Assembly (NCBI GenBank): GCA_009741485.1
Contig: CM019218.1
Span: 49,628,719 to 49,692,718, forward strand
Length of the DNA stretch: 64,000 bases
Direction: 5' to 3'
Source: Malurus cyaneus samueli
Taxonomy: Eukaryota; Chordata; Aves; Passeriformes; Maluridae
How positions within the stretch are numbered: position 1 is the first letter of the stretch; the number at the start of each line of letters is the position of its first letter. Below, one piece after another: positions 28,201 through 40,925 of the stretch. The notes below the pieces were generated by a model. The model did not search any database. It saw only the letters and a program-made list of their open reading frames with translations, and was not told the origin of the DNA. The translations under genes and the position numbers were made by a program.

Positions 28201-31200
28201 TTCCTCCTAAATCACCCAACATCTGCTTCTCAGAATCTGATTAACTAATATCCTTCAGCGGAAATCCCTGCCTATGGAAAATCATAATAATAACAACGAA
28301 AAAACCACGCGAGGGAGAGCCGCGGTGAAAGAGAAAGGTCATTTTGAGGGAGAGTTTTGTGTTTTGCGTTTTGTCCATCGAACCGGGGCTGTGGTTTCCA
28401 CCACCTCCTCTGCATTCGGTGAAACCATCCCGCCTGCAATTCCCTGCGTTTCCCACCCGCCCTCCTTTCACCGCCCTCAGGCTCCTGCGGCGAACAATGT
28501 CCATTTCCAAGGTTTTTACGGATTATTGGAAATGCTGAGCCTCTTTTTCCCCCTCCTCTCCCCTCCGCTCCCTGAACGGGATGAGAAAGGAGGAGATTCT
28601 TCCCGCTGCCCACCCACGCCAGCGCCTACAAGGACTTACCTGGCCAGGGCATGGAAGTGCCAACGCTCTCTGCATCTGGGGAGAGAGTTATTAAACACAC
28701 ATAGGGATGGATGAGTAGGGAAAGCGGAGATGAAAGAAAAAAGTCCAGCCATACCCTTGCGAGGTCCCTCTGGGATCACGCAGACAATGTCATTTAAAAG
28801 GCTCCTCTCGCTTTGATTCACCGGGGAATTGGCAGCCCTGAGCGCCGGGGCCGGGCTTTGGCAGGAGCCTCGGCCCTGCCATCCCCCCGGGAGCCCTAAA
28901 ATCAGCCGGGGGGCCATGGGGAAAGGGGCTGGTGGCGTGCCGGGGACAGCGTGTCCCCACGCCCCGCTCGGCCGGGGACACGGGGAGGGGGGAGCCGGCC
29001 GCCCACCTCCTGCCCCCACCGCCGGCGGGCGAGACGGGGGAGGACGTGCCCTTCTGGCGGATGCCACCTTCAATCCCCAATAATGCTGCGGATGGTCCAG
29101 CGGGGACAAGTCTTGTCCGTGACGTGGCGAGGTCTGAGCTGGTCCCGGGGAGAGAGACGGAGAGGGGGGACAGGGACCCGCACGCCGCTGGCACCGGGAG
29201 GGAGATTTGCGGCTCCTTTTGGTATCGATATAAAATAATGACATGGAAAAGAGGAGGGGAGAGCCCAAGGGTTGGAGCATCCCCCGCTGCCCACCTACCT
29301 CTCGCCTGTGGCCGTGGGGACAGCGGGCGCCTTTCCAGGAGGGGACGGCCACGGTGCCACCACCACCACGTGGGACATGTCCGTCCCCGCCCCGGGGTGA
29401 CTGGGACCAGTTGCAGCGGCGGGTAGAGCTGGCACAGCCCAGCAAAGGGCATCGTTGGGGGACGAGGGAGAGGAGGGACGTGGCCCTTCCTCATGCCTGG
29501 ATGCAGCTGGGTGCTGGCTCGGACCCCAGAGCCGCTGGGCTTATCACCTCCAGCAATTAATAAATTAATAAACACCCTGGGGTGGATGGGACCAGGCAGG
29601 TTGGCACGAGTCGTTTAAATAACTGGGATTTTGGGGGTTTTTTCCCTGTTTTTTCTTTCTTTCCATTCAGTCGTCCTCGCCCTGGGTTCTCCAGAGTGGT
29701 TTTGTCCCTGTTGGCCTCACCCAGGGCTGGATCCCACCTCTCCCTTCACCTCGGTTCCCTTCCCATCCTCCTCTTCCTCCTCCTTCCAGGCAGTCGGGAA
29801 GGCAGAGGAGGGGGTGGCACATTTCCACCCACGAGCTTCAGCCTGGATTCCTGAATTCCTCCACGGTGACGTTCCTTTGCTCTTGAGGGACCCGGTCACC
29901 TCGATTTCCCTCCCTCCAGCATCCTTTTCTGTCCTCTGAGCTATTTCTCCTCTCGTGACGTTAATGAGCACATTAAACCTCGCTGTCCCGGAGGAGAGCC
30001 CGGCGCGGATCTTACACTCATCTCCAGCCTTCTGCGGTGGAAAGGGGCCAGGAGATTATCCAGACCTTTGATCAGGTCCTTCAGGGCAGGTTTATCATTT
30101 TACACGCCACTTCTCTACCCCTACAGATTGCAGTCCTTAAATTTACCCTCATCCCAGTGAGGGGATCTGTTAACAAAAAGGAATTCGATCGATATTCCCG
30201 GCACCTGAATTCAGCTTGTGTCCATCTCCCCTCCAAAGCCAGCCTTGGTATGGCTTTGACTGCAGGGTGATGGGGTCTGTAGGAAAAATCTGACCTCTTT
30301 TGGTGTTTTTTCCCCCAAAATCTGCCTGGAACTAACCAGGGTCACTTCCTGCCCCCGGGCAAAGGGCAACTGTGGCAACTGAGGGAAATGCGGAGTGTGA
30401 AAAGCATCCAGAGAAGAGAAGATGTGGTTTGAGCTGGGGCTGAGGGGCTTTAGCAAAAACCCACTGATAACGGGGATATCCCTGGAGTGAGAGCGGGGCA
30501 GATGGGGACGGGGGGAGATGCCCGGAATAACATCATTGCCTCCAAAAAACGGGACAGTTACACAACTCCCTCATCTCCGGGGATTTCGGCTGCACCCCGA
30601 CACCCTCGGGAAAGTTCTGCCTTTGGATCCAGCCAAGGTGACTTTAAACACCCTCTGGGCTCTGAGGATTTCAATCCCTGCTCCAGCCAGGCTGCCCCAG
30701 GCGCTCCTCCGGCATTTCTTCCCCTCTAATCCTCTGCTCCCGGAATCACCAGCTCTGCTGGGATTTAGAAATTCAGCCCTCGAGGGTGTCCTGCATCCGG
30801 GACGGACCAGAATCCAGCAAGTCCTGCCACAGAATCGCTGCTCAGCATCTCCGCACGCACAGCTCTGACACCAGAGGGGACATAAAACACCCCGGAGCCT
30901 GTCCCAAAGCTGAGAGGGATTAGCTGGCAAAAGAGCGATTTTTGGCAGCGGGTCCCTGAATTATTGTTTGTACAGGGAGCTTCATTTTCCCTGTGGGAAA
31001 TAGCGCAGGGGACGGAGCAGCTCATCCCTCCCGCTCCCTCTGATCTGACACGGGATGAGCTGGAGCTGGGTGGGAACAGGAGGAGGCTGGAGGGATCCTG
31101 CAGGTCCCTTCCTGCAGTGGAACCAGGCGGTGACATTTTATTCGCTTTTTTCCCGAATTCCGGAGCGAAATGATGCCCGCAGAGATTTCTGTGAAATCTG

Positions 31201-32065
31201 CGTGGGCCGGGCTCTGCCGTGCACCCGGCACCGGCTTCGGTCCGCGGAGCAGCCCGGGGCGGTAATGAGCCCTGCTAATTGTCCTATCTTAGCAGCACTA
31301 ATTACCTGGGGTTCGGTAATTCCAGCCCCACGGCTCCGGGATGGAGCTCAGGTGGCTCCGCTGCTTCTCCGCCAAAGGAATTTTTGTGATTTCTCATCCC
31401 GGATAATTGAAGTGCCTCTCAATTAACAACGGGAGGGCCGGGTTTTGGGGCGTGCAAGATGTAAAAAACTACAACCCGAACCCTTCAACGCCCTCGATTA
31501 GGGCTGGGGTTATTAATATTCGAGCTCTGATTCGGGCACGGAGCATCCTTGGAGGCTTAGTGAGGTGTCCTGGGCATCTGGCACTGATGGAGCGGGGCAG
31601 GAATCACCTCTGGAAGGAAAATAAAGAGCTCCTGGCTTTGCTGCTGGGGGGATCCTGCAAAAGTTTGGGGCTCATCCTCCTCCTCCTCAGGAGAGATGTT
31701 TGCAAATTGAGCTCTAAATTCCAGGAAAATGTGTGCAGCTCTGAGGGAATCAGCAGGAGGGGAGATGCTGGTAGCTTGTGAATGATAAAAATATGGGAGA
31801 GAAAAATTCAGATCTTCCAGGGGATGATGCGATCTGGCAAAAGCTTCCTCTGCTTTTGAGGGAATAGCAGAGAAATGGAAAAGGAGCCAAAATACACCAG
31901 AATAATGGTGCGGCTCAGGGTGATCCCGGGGTTTCTCCTGCTCCAGGAGAGCCCTGGACTCAGGAACAGCCAGACCTGAAACGTCTTTGCTTTTAAAGCA
32001 CAGCTTAAAGTTTGGCTGTGGCAAGGGGGGGCAGAGTGGGCCCCAACATTTAAACCCACGAATTG
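25271..32065. other. intergenic region upstream of KCNA10
   Basis: No protein-coding exon was recognised. The 28,800-29,500 segment is GC- and CpG-rich and carries long composition-driven frames on both strands. 31,255-31,320 carries clustered TAAT/ATTA homeobox cores (for example TAATGAGCCCTGCTAATTG) and looks like a possible regulatory element. KCNA2 and KCNA3, the expected next genes, are not present in the window. Confidence 0.4.
28635..28660 (-). promoter_or_regulatory. candidate KCNA10 5' untranslated exon donor
   Basis: The minus strand reads CTGGCCAG then GTAAGT, a perfect nine-base donor consensus, with the exon ending at 28,640. Paired with the acceptor at 25,256 it would give a 3.4-kb intron. 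The region upstream in transcript sense (28,800-29,500) is CpG-rich and could be a promoter. No transcript evidence. Confidence 0.3.
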
Positions 32066-32300
32066 CCTTTAAACCGAAAGAAGGCAGGTTTAGATGGTTT
32101 AGATGAGAAATTAGGGAGAGGCACAGGGTGCCCAGAGAAGCTGTGGTTGCCCCTGGATCCCTGGAAGTGCCCAAGGTCAGGATGGATGGGGCTTGGAGCA
32201 ACCTGGGACAGTGGAGGGTGTCCCTGCCCATGGCAGGAGTGCCACAGGAGGGACTTTAACGCCCTTTCCAACCCAAACCAGCCTGGGATTCCATGAAATT
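32066..32300 (+). mobile_element. CR1 3' fragment
   Basis: Sense CR1. AGGCAGGTTTAGATGG, GGGTGCCCAGAGAAGCTGTG, CCTGGATCCCTGGAAGTGCC, GGACAGTGGAGGGTGTCCCT and CTTTCCAACCCAAACCAG occur in order. Confidence 0.9.
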
Positions 32301-32324
32301 GCACCAGGAAACAAGTTATGAGCC

Positions 32325-32548
32325 TTACAAAGCAGCCACCAACTCCTAAGGGGTACATCCACCCCTGTGCCTCAGTTTCCCCAGGGTCTGGGATGTGCCA
32401 CGCAGCCAAGCAGGAGCTCTCCAGGAAAAGGCGCNGCCTTTAAAAGCAGCCACCAACTCCTCAGGGGTACATCCACCCCTGTGCCTCAGTTTCCCCAGGG
32501 TCTGGGATGTGCCACGCAGCCAAGCAGGAGCTCTCCAGGAAAAGGCGC
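32325..32548. repeat. 110-bp tandem duplication joined at a single N
   Basis: The sequence from AAAGCAGCCACCAACTCCT to CCAGGAAAAGGCGC appears twice, nearly identical, on either side of an N at 32,435. A lone N at the exact joint is the signature of two contig ends abutted without merging their overlap, so the duplication is most likely an assembly artefact. Confidence 0.9.
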
Positions 32549-35500
32549 ACATGAGGAATATCCCCAGCTGGATTCCCAGCACTGGAATTCCATCACTGCT
32601 GACCCCATGGCAGGCAGAGACGTGTGCCCAGCCTGGACCCCTACAGCCCTCCCCAATTTTCATACCTCCTTCTGATTTTTCCACCCGTACTTTTTTATGT
32701 TAAAAAAAAAAAAAAAAACCTTTCTTATAGCCAGCCGTGGAGTCCAAAATTAATCAGCTATGGATTAACCGGGTCAGGATGTAATTTAATAACCGGAGAG
32801 GGCGAGTTGCTGCTCGGAGGGAGCCGCCGAGGTCCCGCTCCGGGTGTGTCGTGAAAGCTGCCACAGCCCAGCACAGGTAGCAGGAAAAACCAGATGGGAT
32901 GAAATGAGCTCTGCGGTGGTGCTGGCTGCTCAACCGAGGGACAGGGACAGGGACAGCCTGGGACAGGGCCAGGCTTGGCTACAGCCGAGCCCTCCTCATC
33001 TTCCCTGCGCTCCCGGCCGGGGTTTAGCCTGATTCAGGAAAAGATTTAAAGGGATTTTTGACTCTGAGGTGCTGCGGTGGCTTTTTTGGGGATGCTGAGC
33101 GGGCTCTTTTGGGGCTGGGGGTGTGTTCCCCGCTGGGATTCCCGGAGCAGTTGCTGCCGCGAAGTGTTTGACACACTTCAGGAAGCGGCTGATGAGTGGA
33201 CACACGGACACAAAGCTCTCGGGAAGCGCTTTGATCAGCCTGGAGTTGCCGAGGTGTGAAAAAGGGGCTGCGGGGAGTGACCTCTTCCCTCCCGAGCATC
33301 CCGGCTCCGTCCGGGCGCCTGGCAGGGGACGGGGCAGGCAGCCATCCCCTCCTGCTTACTGCCCTGTAACACGATCAAGAATTCGATCCCAAATCGATGG
33401 GAAACTTTCCCCGTCTGTCCCAAAGCGCTGCGATAGAGGCAGAGCCGCCCCCTCCCCCCCGCCCCAACCCAGCACCCAGAGCTCGGGGCTGTAACCTCAG
33501 CCCGCTCCTAGGGATGAACAAATGACTTTGTCCCCCTCGAAATCTGCACTGGCAGCAAACCCTGGAGGAGGTCGGCGGCCGGAGCCAAAAAGGGATGGAA
33601 GGTATAAATGGAAAGCAATAGGAAGCCGCTAATCGGGTCAGACGGATCCTGCATTGATCCCGATTTCTGCAAGAGCAGCACTAAAAGCCGCCGGTGGCAG
33701 GTTTGGGGTGCCGGTGTCACCGCGGGGTTTGTGGCTTCGTGTGCTGAGCCAGAGCCGCTGCAGAGGTCAGGGCAGACCCCAGCCCAGCCCGGCAACCCCC
33801 ACGGCCCCCCCAGGAGAGGACACGGCATTTCGGACCTGCAATAAGTAATTTCGGATAAAAGTGGTGGAGGTGACACCAGTGAGGTTCTCTGATTCCTGAT
33901 AAACCCGGGGTTGCTGCGAGGAACCTCGGGAACCCTTCACCCTCCCTGTTCCTCCAAAGACAACCTGAACTTCTCCCCTGCTCACCACTACCCAAAAAAC
34001 ACCCACCCCAAAAAGAAAAGCAGCACCCCAAACCGCCCCGAACCCACCCACCAAACTCTCCTCTCCTCTACCCCAAACTTCTCCCGGCCGCGACGGCGGC
34101 TGAGCCCGAGTGGGGAGCAACAAACCCGGCTTCGGCACGGTCCCCATCCTCCTCCGGCGTGCGGGTGGCCGGTGCTCCCATCGGCGCTCCCTGGGCTGCG
34201 CCGGCCGGGGCTGCCCCTCCGCCTCTGGCGGGCAGCGCTGGGATGCTCCAGCCTCTCCTGCGGAAAGGCGATGCCGGTGCCCACGTGAGCCCGGTGGGAC
34301 TCCTTGCCCTCATTCTCCTTGTGCCTGAAATGGGTTTTTGCTCCCTCGCTGGTCCTGCCCGGCAGCAGCAGCGGCATCCAGGACTCCAGCGCAGCTCTTT
34401 CATGTCTGCAGAAGAGTCCGAGGCCTTTGCTGTGGCAGCGAGGGTGAGGAAGGAGCAGGGTGGAGCGGAGGAAGAGGAGGTGGTGCCCAGATGTGACCCT
34501 GGCTGTCCCCTCCGTGCACAGCTGCTCTTCCCCACGCAGCCAGGACAGGCTTCACCGGGACCTGGCTCTTCTGCATCCGAGGGGAGAAAAACTGGAAAAG
34601 CAGGACCTTCCCGTGCTCCCAGTGCCAGCACGGACACTCAGCCGGCACCGGCCAGGGGGCAGCCAAGGCCACTCCGGCTACAGGGCCCTTTGTCCAGGCA
34701 CTTTCTCCCCCGGGCCTGGTTTTCCTCCGGTATACAGGAAAATCCTCCATTCCGGGAGCCCGTGATTGCCATCACCAGAGCTCCCAAATTGCCGCAGCTT
34801 CGGGAGCAGGAACTGCCTCCCCGGGGCTTTTCCCATCCTGTTTTTATATGGCCGGGAGGAGGCTGCTTCCCCTGGGAAGAGGGGTTCACACCTCGAGGGA
34901 CAGCTCTGGGTCCCCGCTGTGCCTCGGGCTCAGCCCGGAGCAGCTCCCGGCAGAGGCTCAGTGGCCACAGCCCCTCCGTTATTCCAACGATCCATCAGGA
35001 CCGCGGGCATCACCCACCGCCCCCACTTCGGGCAGCCCAGCTGCTCTTCCCACCCTCTGCCTGCTTTTCCAGCAGGATTTAACCAATCCACAATTATTTC
35101 CCTTTCCACGAGTTCCCCCAGCCCCTGCAGGCAGCTCTATCTTCCTACCCTGCCCCAAAACTTCACACGAAAAGTCAAAAAAATCACCCTGGAAAGGGAT
35201 TGGACACACAGGAACGGGGGAGCACCAGGCAGGGCATTTCCTGATTGACCTCCAAAAGTCATCCACATCCTGAATCCTCCTGCCAGCACCTTGGGAGGCA
35301 GAGCTTTTCCCTCAAGCTTTATTCTAGCCTGTGTAATTGGGGCAGGTTCCCACGCTGTGCGCTGAATTGGGATAGGGAAATATTGAGATCAGCCTGCGCT
35401 GAGCCCTTCCAGAGGCATCCCAGCAGCGGGTGGGCAAAGCTGGGGTCTCAGAGGTGCTGCTCCAGAGAAAACCAAGGAAATAAAGGAATCCTGGAAAATC

Positions 35501-38500
35501 AGGTCTGGAAAATCTCCCCCGCTGTGAAAAAGGAGAGCTCAAAAAAAAAAAAAAAAAAAAGAAGCAAAATCTGCCCCGTGAGTGCCTCTTCCCCTGGCAG
35601 CCCCATGCTGGAGCTGATTTTGCCTCGGAGCAATTTCCCGATCTCCTTCCCATGACCTTTACAAACAGACACAGCCGAGGGATCCCCATCTGCCCTGGGA
35701 TGGGGGGTCCTGTCCCCACTCACATCCAAGGCAAAGCCACAGCGCTCCCACTGCATTCCCAGCTGAATTCCGGCTCGGGATGCAATGGGAAATCAGTCAC
35801 AGGGCACAGAACAGAACCTTGGCTGCAAAAACCACAGTTTAAAGCCAGTTTGGGGTTGGGGAAATTCAAAGGGAATGGCTCAACCGAGGAATCCAAACCA
35901 AATTTCTCTGGGAATCAGCAGTCAGTAGTTTTTTCCCTATTAACAAATCAGCTTTATTGGGTTGAGGTTTTGTTTGGCTGGAATTTCTGCGATCTCTGGA
36001 GATTGTTTCCTGCTGAGGCCGTGAAACTCCTCACACCCCAAACATGAATCTGTTCTTACAGAGTAATTCTGGGGGGAAGCTTGGCTGAGCCTGAACCCAA
36101 CACTAACCAAGGAAAAGCTCTGATCCCTCTGAGCTCTGCCACCCAGGGACTCCTTCCAAACCAGGGACTGGTTTTCCATGGATTTTTCCATTGGTATTTG
36201 GAGAATGGGAGCGTTGTTAGAGCGAGCACTGAGCACTAAACCAGCACCAGGACCAGCTCCTGCCCTGACCCGGGGAACACAACCTAAACCAGACTCTCAG
36301 AAAATCAATTATTCTTCACCACTAAACACAAACCGTACCAAATCCATGGAAAAAGCAGCAGTTTTGACCCAATAATCCTATTAACCCTCCCCACGCCCTG
36401 CTCTGTGTCAGTGGGGTAAGCACTGTGCAGAGGGAATTCCAAAATTCACTACTTGGCATCACCTCCTCTTATTCCCAAGCCAATCTAAAAAGAGGCATCC
36501 CATTAACTATTATTATTATTATTATTATTATTAGTACAGCCTGATGCCATCTCCCCCGCATCCCATCCCACCCCAATTTAATCTATCCCGATAGAATGGA
36601 TGCTCCCAAGGCAGTTTTGGAATTTAAGTGACTCCTTGGCAGCCGTGGATTTCAGCCTGTCAGAAATCCCAAGGAATTATTTCCCTCCAGGCCCTCACGG
36701 TTTAATTGGAGCAGGCTGAAGGCAACCAATATTTCCTCGGAGTGTTTGGACATCCTCGCCCTTCCTCGCACACATTTTCCATCAAGCAGATTGCAGCAGC
36801 CGAGGATTTTCTAATGGAAGCCTTGTGAAACATTCGAACCCATTAAAAAGATCACAGCCAGAAAAAAACACTTTATTTCAGTCTTGGAAGAAAAAGGGAG
36901 GCTGCAAAGGCTCAAAGCACAGAGTGTCTCTGTCTGGGGTGGGCACAGACCCAAGAACAGCCAAAAACTCCTGGATCAGCACAAGTTGGTCTAAAATCGC
37001 AAGCCCAGCACCGATTTAGCCCGAGATAAAATGGAAACCCTTTCAACCAGGTGATTCTTCCACACCCTACTGATATAATAAAGGAAAATTATATAGGTGG
37101 GAACTTTCCCAGCTGGGTGCCAGGCTCGGCTGCATTCCCATTGTATCATCCATGGTGTCTACAAGCACAGAAAACACAATAAAATCCATCACTCACCTGC
37201 AGCCCCGCTCAGCCAGCCCAGCTCACGGCCCTTCCTCGGGCACGAGGAGGATCCCGGGGGCTCTGGACGTGGCGGGTCCCTGCCCGTGTCTGACATGCAG
37301 GTAAGGATCAGAGTTTGCCTCAGGAAAGACTCAGATTCGGAAATCCTACACCCCAGTGAAACCCTACCTTGCCTGGCTGTCCTTGGATTTAAAGGAAACA
37401 CGGGAAGAAACACGGTGCTGCAAACACGGCTGCGGTGTGGCACCACACACGGGGAAAAAACAGCCCCAAAACAGCCCAAAAAACCCCAGCAGCCACCCCT
37501 GAGGGAGGAGCTGTACCCCAAGAACTCAAATCCCAGCTGAACCCCCCCAGTGACCCCTTCAGCACTCAGAACAGATTTATCCCGTTGTTGCTCCATGGAG
37601 GGAGGGAGGGAGTCCCCTCAGCACTGAGCGTTTCCCACCCAGCAGCAGTGCCCGTTTTGAGAAGCAGCACTGACATTTGAAGGCCAAATGGCACCCAGGT
37701 GTCCAGCAGCTCTTCTAAGGAGGCCCTGGAAGCTTTTCAGGTTATTTCCAGGGGACAGTGAGCATCCCTTACAATGGAGAGCTGGAAAAGGGGCCCTGCA
37801 TTCAGCTCAGAGCCCCAGGGAGTGCTGGGGAAGAGCTGACAAACCCAAGGATTCAGGAATGTCACCCCATTAGCAAAGACCCCCCTCATTCCCTGAGCTC
37901 TAGGAGGTTTTGGCTGCTCTGGTGGCTCCTCCCAAGCCCCTGGCCTGGTGTCCTGGTCGGTTTTAAACCAAGAAACATGGAATGAGTTTTAAACCCATCT
38001 TCTTCAGGGGGAGAAGGTACAGGTTGGCATGGCCATGAGTCTGCTGACCAGCACGGACAGGTCCTCTCCACCTGTCCTCGCCACACTGAGCTGACCAGCA
38101 CCTCGGTGTCCAGCACCACATCCAATGCCACAGAAATCACGGACTGCAGGTGGTGGAGGAAACACCCACAGCTCGGCCATTCAGCTTTAACCCAACTCAC
38201 AAGGAAGCCCCAAAGTCCAACCTCATCCTTCAAGCAGCAGCCAGGGCTGTACAAGCCCAGCACCCTCGGAGGTGGTGCAGCCTCGGGTGTTTCCCAGAGG
38301 TTCCCATTACACCGCGGCCATGGGAATCTCATTAATTACTCCTTCGCTGAATGGCGGTAACGAAGGCGCAGGACACATCAAGAATCATGTTCGCATGGCA
38401 AGTGGCACAGGAACACCCTCGGAGGGTGATGCGCCACAGAAAAGCCTGAAGTTGTTACAAGGACGTCAGGAGACTTGATACAAAGGGCCGGCTCATTAAT

Positions 38501-39090
38501 TGCTAATGGGGGGATAAATTATGCACCCTCTCGGCTGGGTTGGGTTTCTCCCTCCTCACCCACCCTGTCACCTCCATCACCTCCCTGCTCCCTGCTTTCT
38601 GTCCTACTTGGTTTTTTCTGCTCTTTTTGTACTTTGTGGGGTTTAACGTGTTTGCCCGTCACTGAAAGTTTCAAAGCTGCGTCCAGCCTGTCCCAGGGCA
38701 ATGCCAAAGCAGGACAAGGCCCCTCCCTGAGCCCTCTCTGAGGAGGGCTGGACGCTTCCCCCATCACAGCAGGGCTGCTCCCGCTCCCAGAGACCCCTCG
38801 ATGATGCCCTGGAAACCTGAAAGAGAAGCTCCAGGCAGCAAAACAAAAGCTCCCCTCAGCGGCTTTCTCCAGGACGTGCTGTGCCCTGCCTGCCATCTGC
38901 CCGGCCCGGCGGGAGCAGCCCGAGCTGCCCGCGGCCAGGGCGGCCGAGCGCCAGCAGCTCCGCTCCGGCCACGCTCCGGTGCTCCCTGGCAGGGAGAGAA
39001 CGACGGGGAAAGCTGGGAGAGGGCACGGAGGGGGAGAAAAACGGGAATTCTCCGTGTATGGGGGCGTCGGGTTCCTAATAGCCCCAAAGT
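32549..39090. other. intergenic, no gene recognised
   Basis: Unique, partly CpG-rich DNA. Small features: A-run 32,702-32,718; GGGACA repeat about 32,937-32,960; A-run 35,539-35,560; TTA microsatellite 36,509-36,535. A 307-codon frame at 34,159-35,082 is Pro/Ala/Arg-rich with no recognised domain and is not called. 38,310-38,530 has low repeat content, several ATTAAT/TAATTG cores and a non-degenerate look that could mark a conserved non-coding element. Confidence 0.4.
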
Positions 39091-39689
39091 GCAGGCCAGG
39101 AGAGGGGAAAGCTGAGATTAATTTGCTCGAGGAGGTTTGGGGATCTCCCCGTTCCCTGCGCGCCTCCGCCGCCGCTCCCAGCGCTGAGCGGCCCAGGGAG
39201 GGCACGGATCTGCCTCGTCAGAGCATTCCCAGCTGGGATAACGCGGCAGCTGCTGGGGCTGCGGCCGGGCTGGGACTGCCACCCGCTCCTATTTCAGCTG
39301 GGACAGCAATTCCCCTCTCGCCTTGCCGAGCCCCGCTTCCCTTCTGGGCTGCGGGCAGCGCTCTGGTACCCGCCTGACGCTGAGCCAGCGCTGTCCTTCC
39401 CGGCAGATGCTCCCTCCTGAACTCGAAATCCCGGCAGTGAGCCCACGGGCGGCGCGTCAGAGGAAGCCGAAAGCTGTGGGATTGTGTGTTTTGTGAAACA
39501 GTTTGGATCCCACCGGCCTTGTGCTGCGGGGCCGGCCCCGGCAGCCGCGGGAGCGCAGAGAGTGCGGGAAGTTCACACTGCTGAACTCCCCGCTATTGCT
39601 CGGAGTCGGGGATTTCGGAGAGATCTGAGGTACAACCCCATCCCCGAAGCACGGATGTGAGGAAAATTTACCCACAAACACCAGAGGTT

Positions 39690-40070
39690 TATGTCCAAAA
39701 CGCAGACAGAGGAATCCTGTGACTTTATTCGAATAAAGGGAGAGGCCATGAGACATTTCCATGGAGTTTCTCAAATTATTAGAGGACTCAGCCTCCTTTT
39801 TATCCCAATCCTGCGGCCGCAGGTCCCTCTCTTTCCCCACCGGCTGAGGTACTTAAGAGGTACGGACTCCCCAAATCGCCTAATACAGAGCCCATCTAAT
39901 GTGCGTCCCCCCCTTTTTATTATTTGTTTCTCTTTTGTTCTTTTTCTCTCAGTCCAGGGATTCAGCACGGTAACAGTCTGTGTCAATGGGCAGAATTCCT
40001 GTGGAATTTATGGTTCACCTGTCAGGATCTGGCCTTATCTCCCAGCAGACCCCACAGTGTGTTCGTAAAG
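39690..40070 (+). mobile_element. possible LTR-like or other interspersed repeat
   Basis: Contains CTTTATTCGAATAAAGGGAG with a polyadenylation-type AATAAA, then a pyrimidine tract (39,908-39,953). The composition is reminiscent of avian retroviral LTRs, but I cannot fix the ends or see target-site duplications. The copy in B is at about 47,960-48,340. Confidence 0.25.
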
Positions 40071-40756
40071 ACATTTCCCTCTCATTCCTTTCACCGAGGA
40101 GGTGAAGAACATTTAGGGCAGAGCCAGAAAAGCATCTCAGCCCCTGGATGTGCTCTTTAACCGCAGGGACGATGCTCCCCGTGCCTTGGGGCCCCTTTCC
40201 CCAGCTCTCCCCCCTCTCTAATCTTCCCTGATCACTTTCTCTGCCCGCTCTGATTTCACGGGCCGGGCTATGCTATCCCTCTCGCCTGGGTGGGGATGAG
40301 CAATGCGATCCCCACCCCTCATCAGGCTGTCTGCAAACATCGTCCCTAATCACGGGCACCCCGAGCTGACCCCGCTGCAGTCCCACCCTTGGGACACAGT
40401 GCCCGCCTCGCTGCTGCCCCAGCTCCGGGCGGGCTCCTTTTCCATGTCTGTCACCTTCTCGGTGGGTTTGGATGACCCCAGCCCGCGTCACAGCAGCTCC
40501 CGGTCACCAAAATCGGGCTATTCTGTATCAGTAATAGGAAACCCCCAGCACCTCTGACCAGAGCTGGTGTCTGCTCCCAGCGCTGCTCCCTCCCCGGGGA
40601 GAGCAGCATCTCAGCCCAGCACCCACCACAGCATCCAGCTCCAGCCCTCATTTTATCCCCACGACAGTCTCCTCCATGAGGGGGTGTTGTTTTCCCGATT
40701 TTTTAACTGGAAAAAAAGCTGCTCGTTCAGGCTCATAATTCGTTTTCTGGTGCAAT

Positions 40757-40925
40757 TTCACGGAATCCCAGGATAGTTTGGGTTAAAAAGGGCGTTAAAG
40801 CCCCTCCTGTCCCACCCCTGGCATTGCAGGGGCACCTTCCACTGTCCCAAGGTGCTCTAAGCCCTGTCCAGCCTGGCCTTGGACATTTCCAGGGATGCAG
40901 GGGCAGCCACAGCTTCTCTGGGCTG
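40757..40925 (-). mobile_element. CR1 3' fragment (copy A)
   Basis: Antisense CR1: ACGGAATCCCAGGATAG, GCACCTTCCACTGTCCCAAG, CCTGTCCAGCCTGGCCTTGG and AGCCACAGCTTCTCTGGGC. Confidence 0.88.

Noticed and set aside
34159..35082. 307-codon plus-strand open frame
   Set aside because: CpG-rich DNA with few stops; Pro/Ala/Arg-rich product with no recognisable motif, and other frames are open too.
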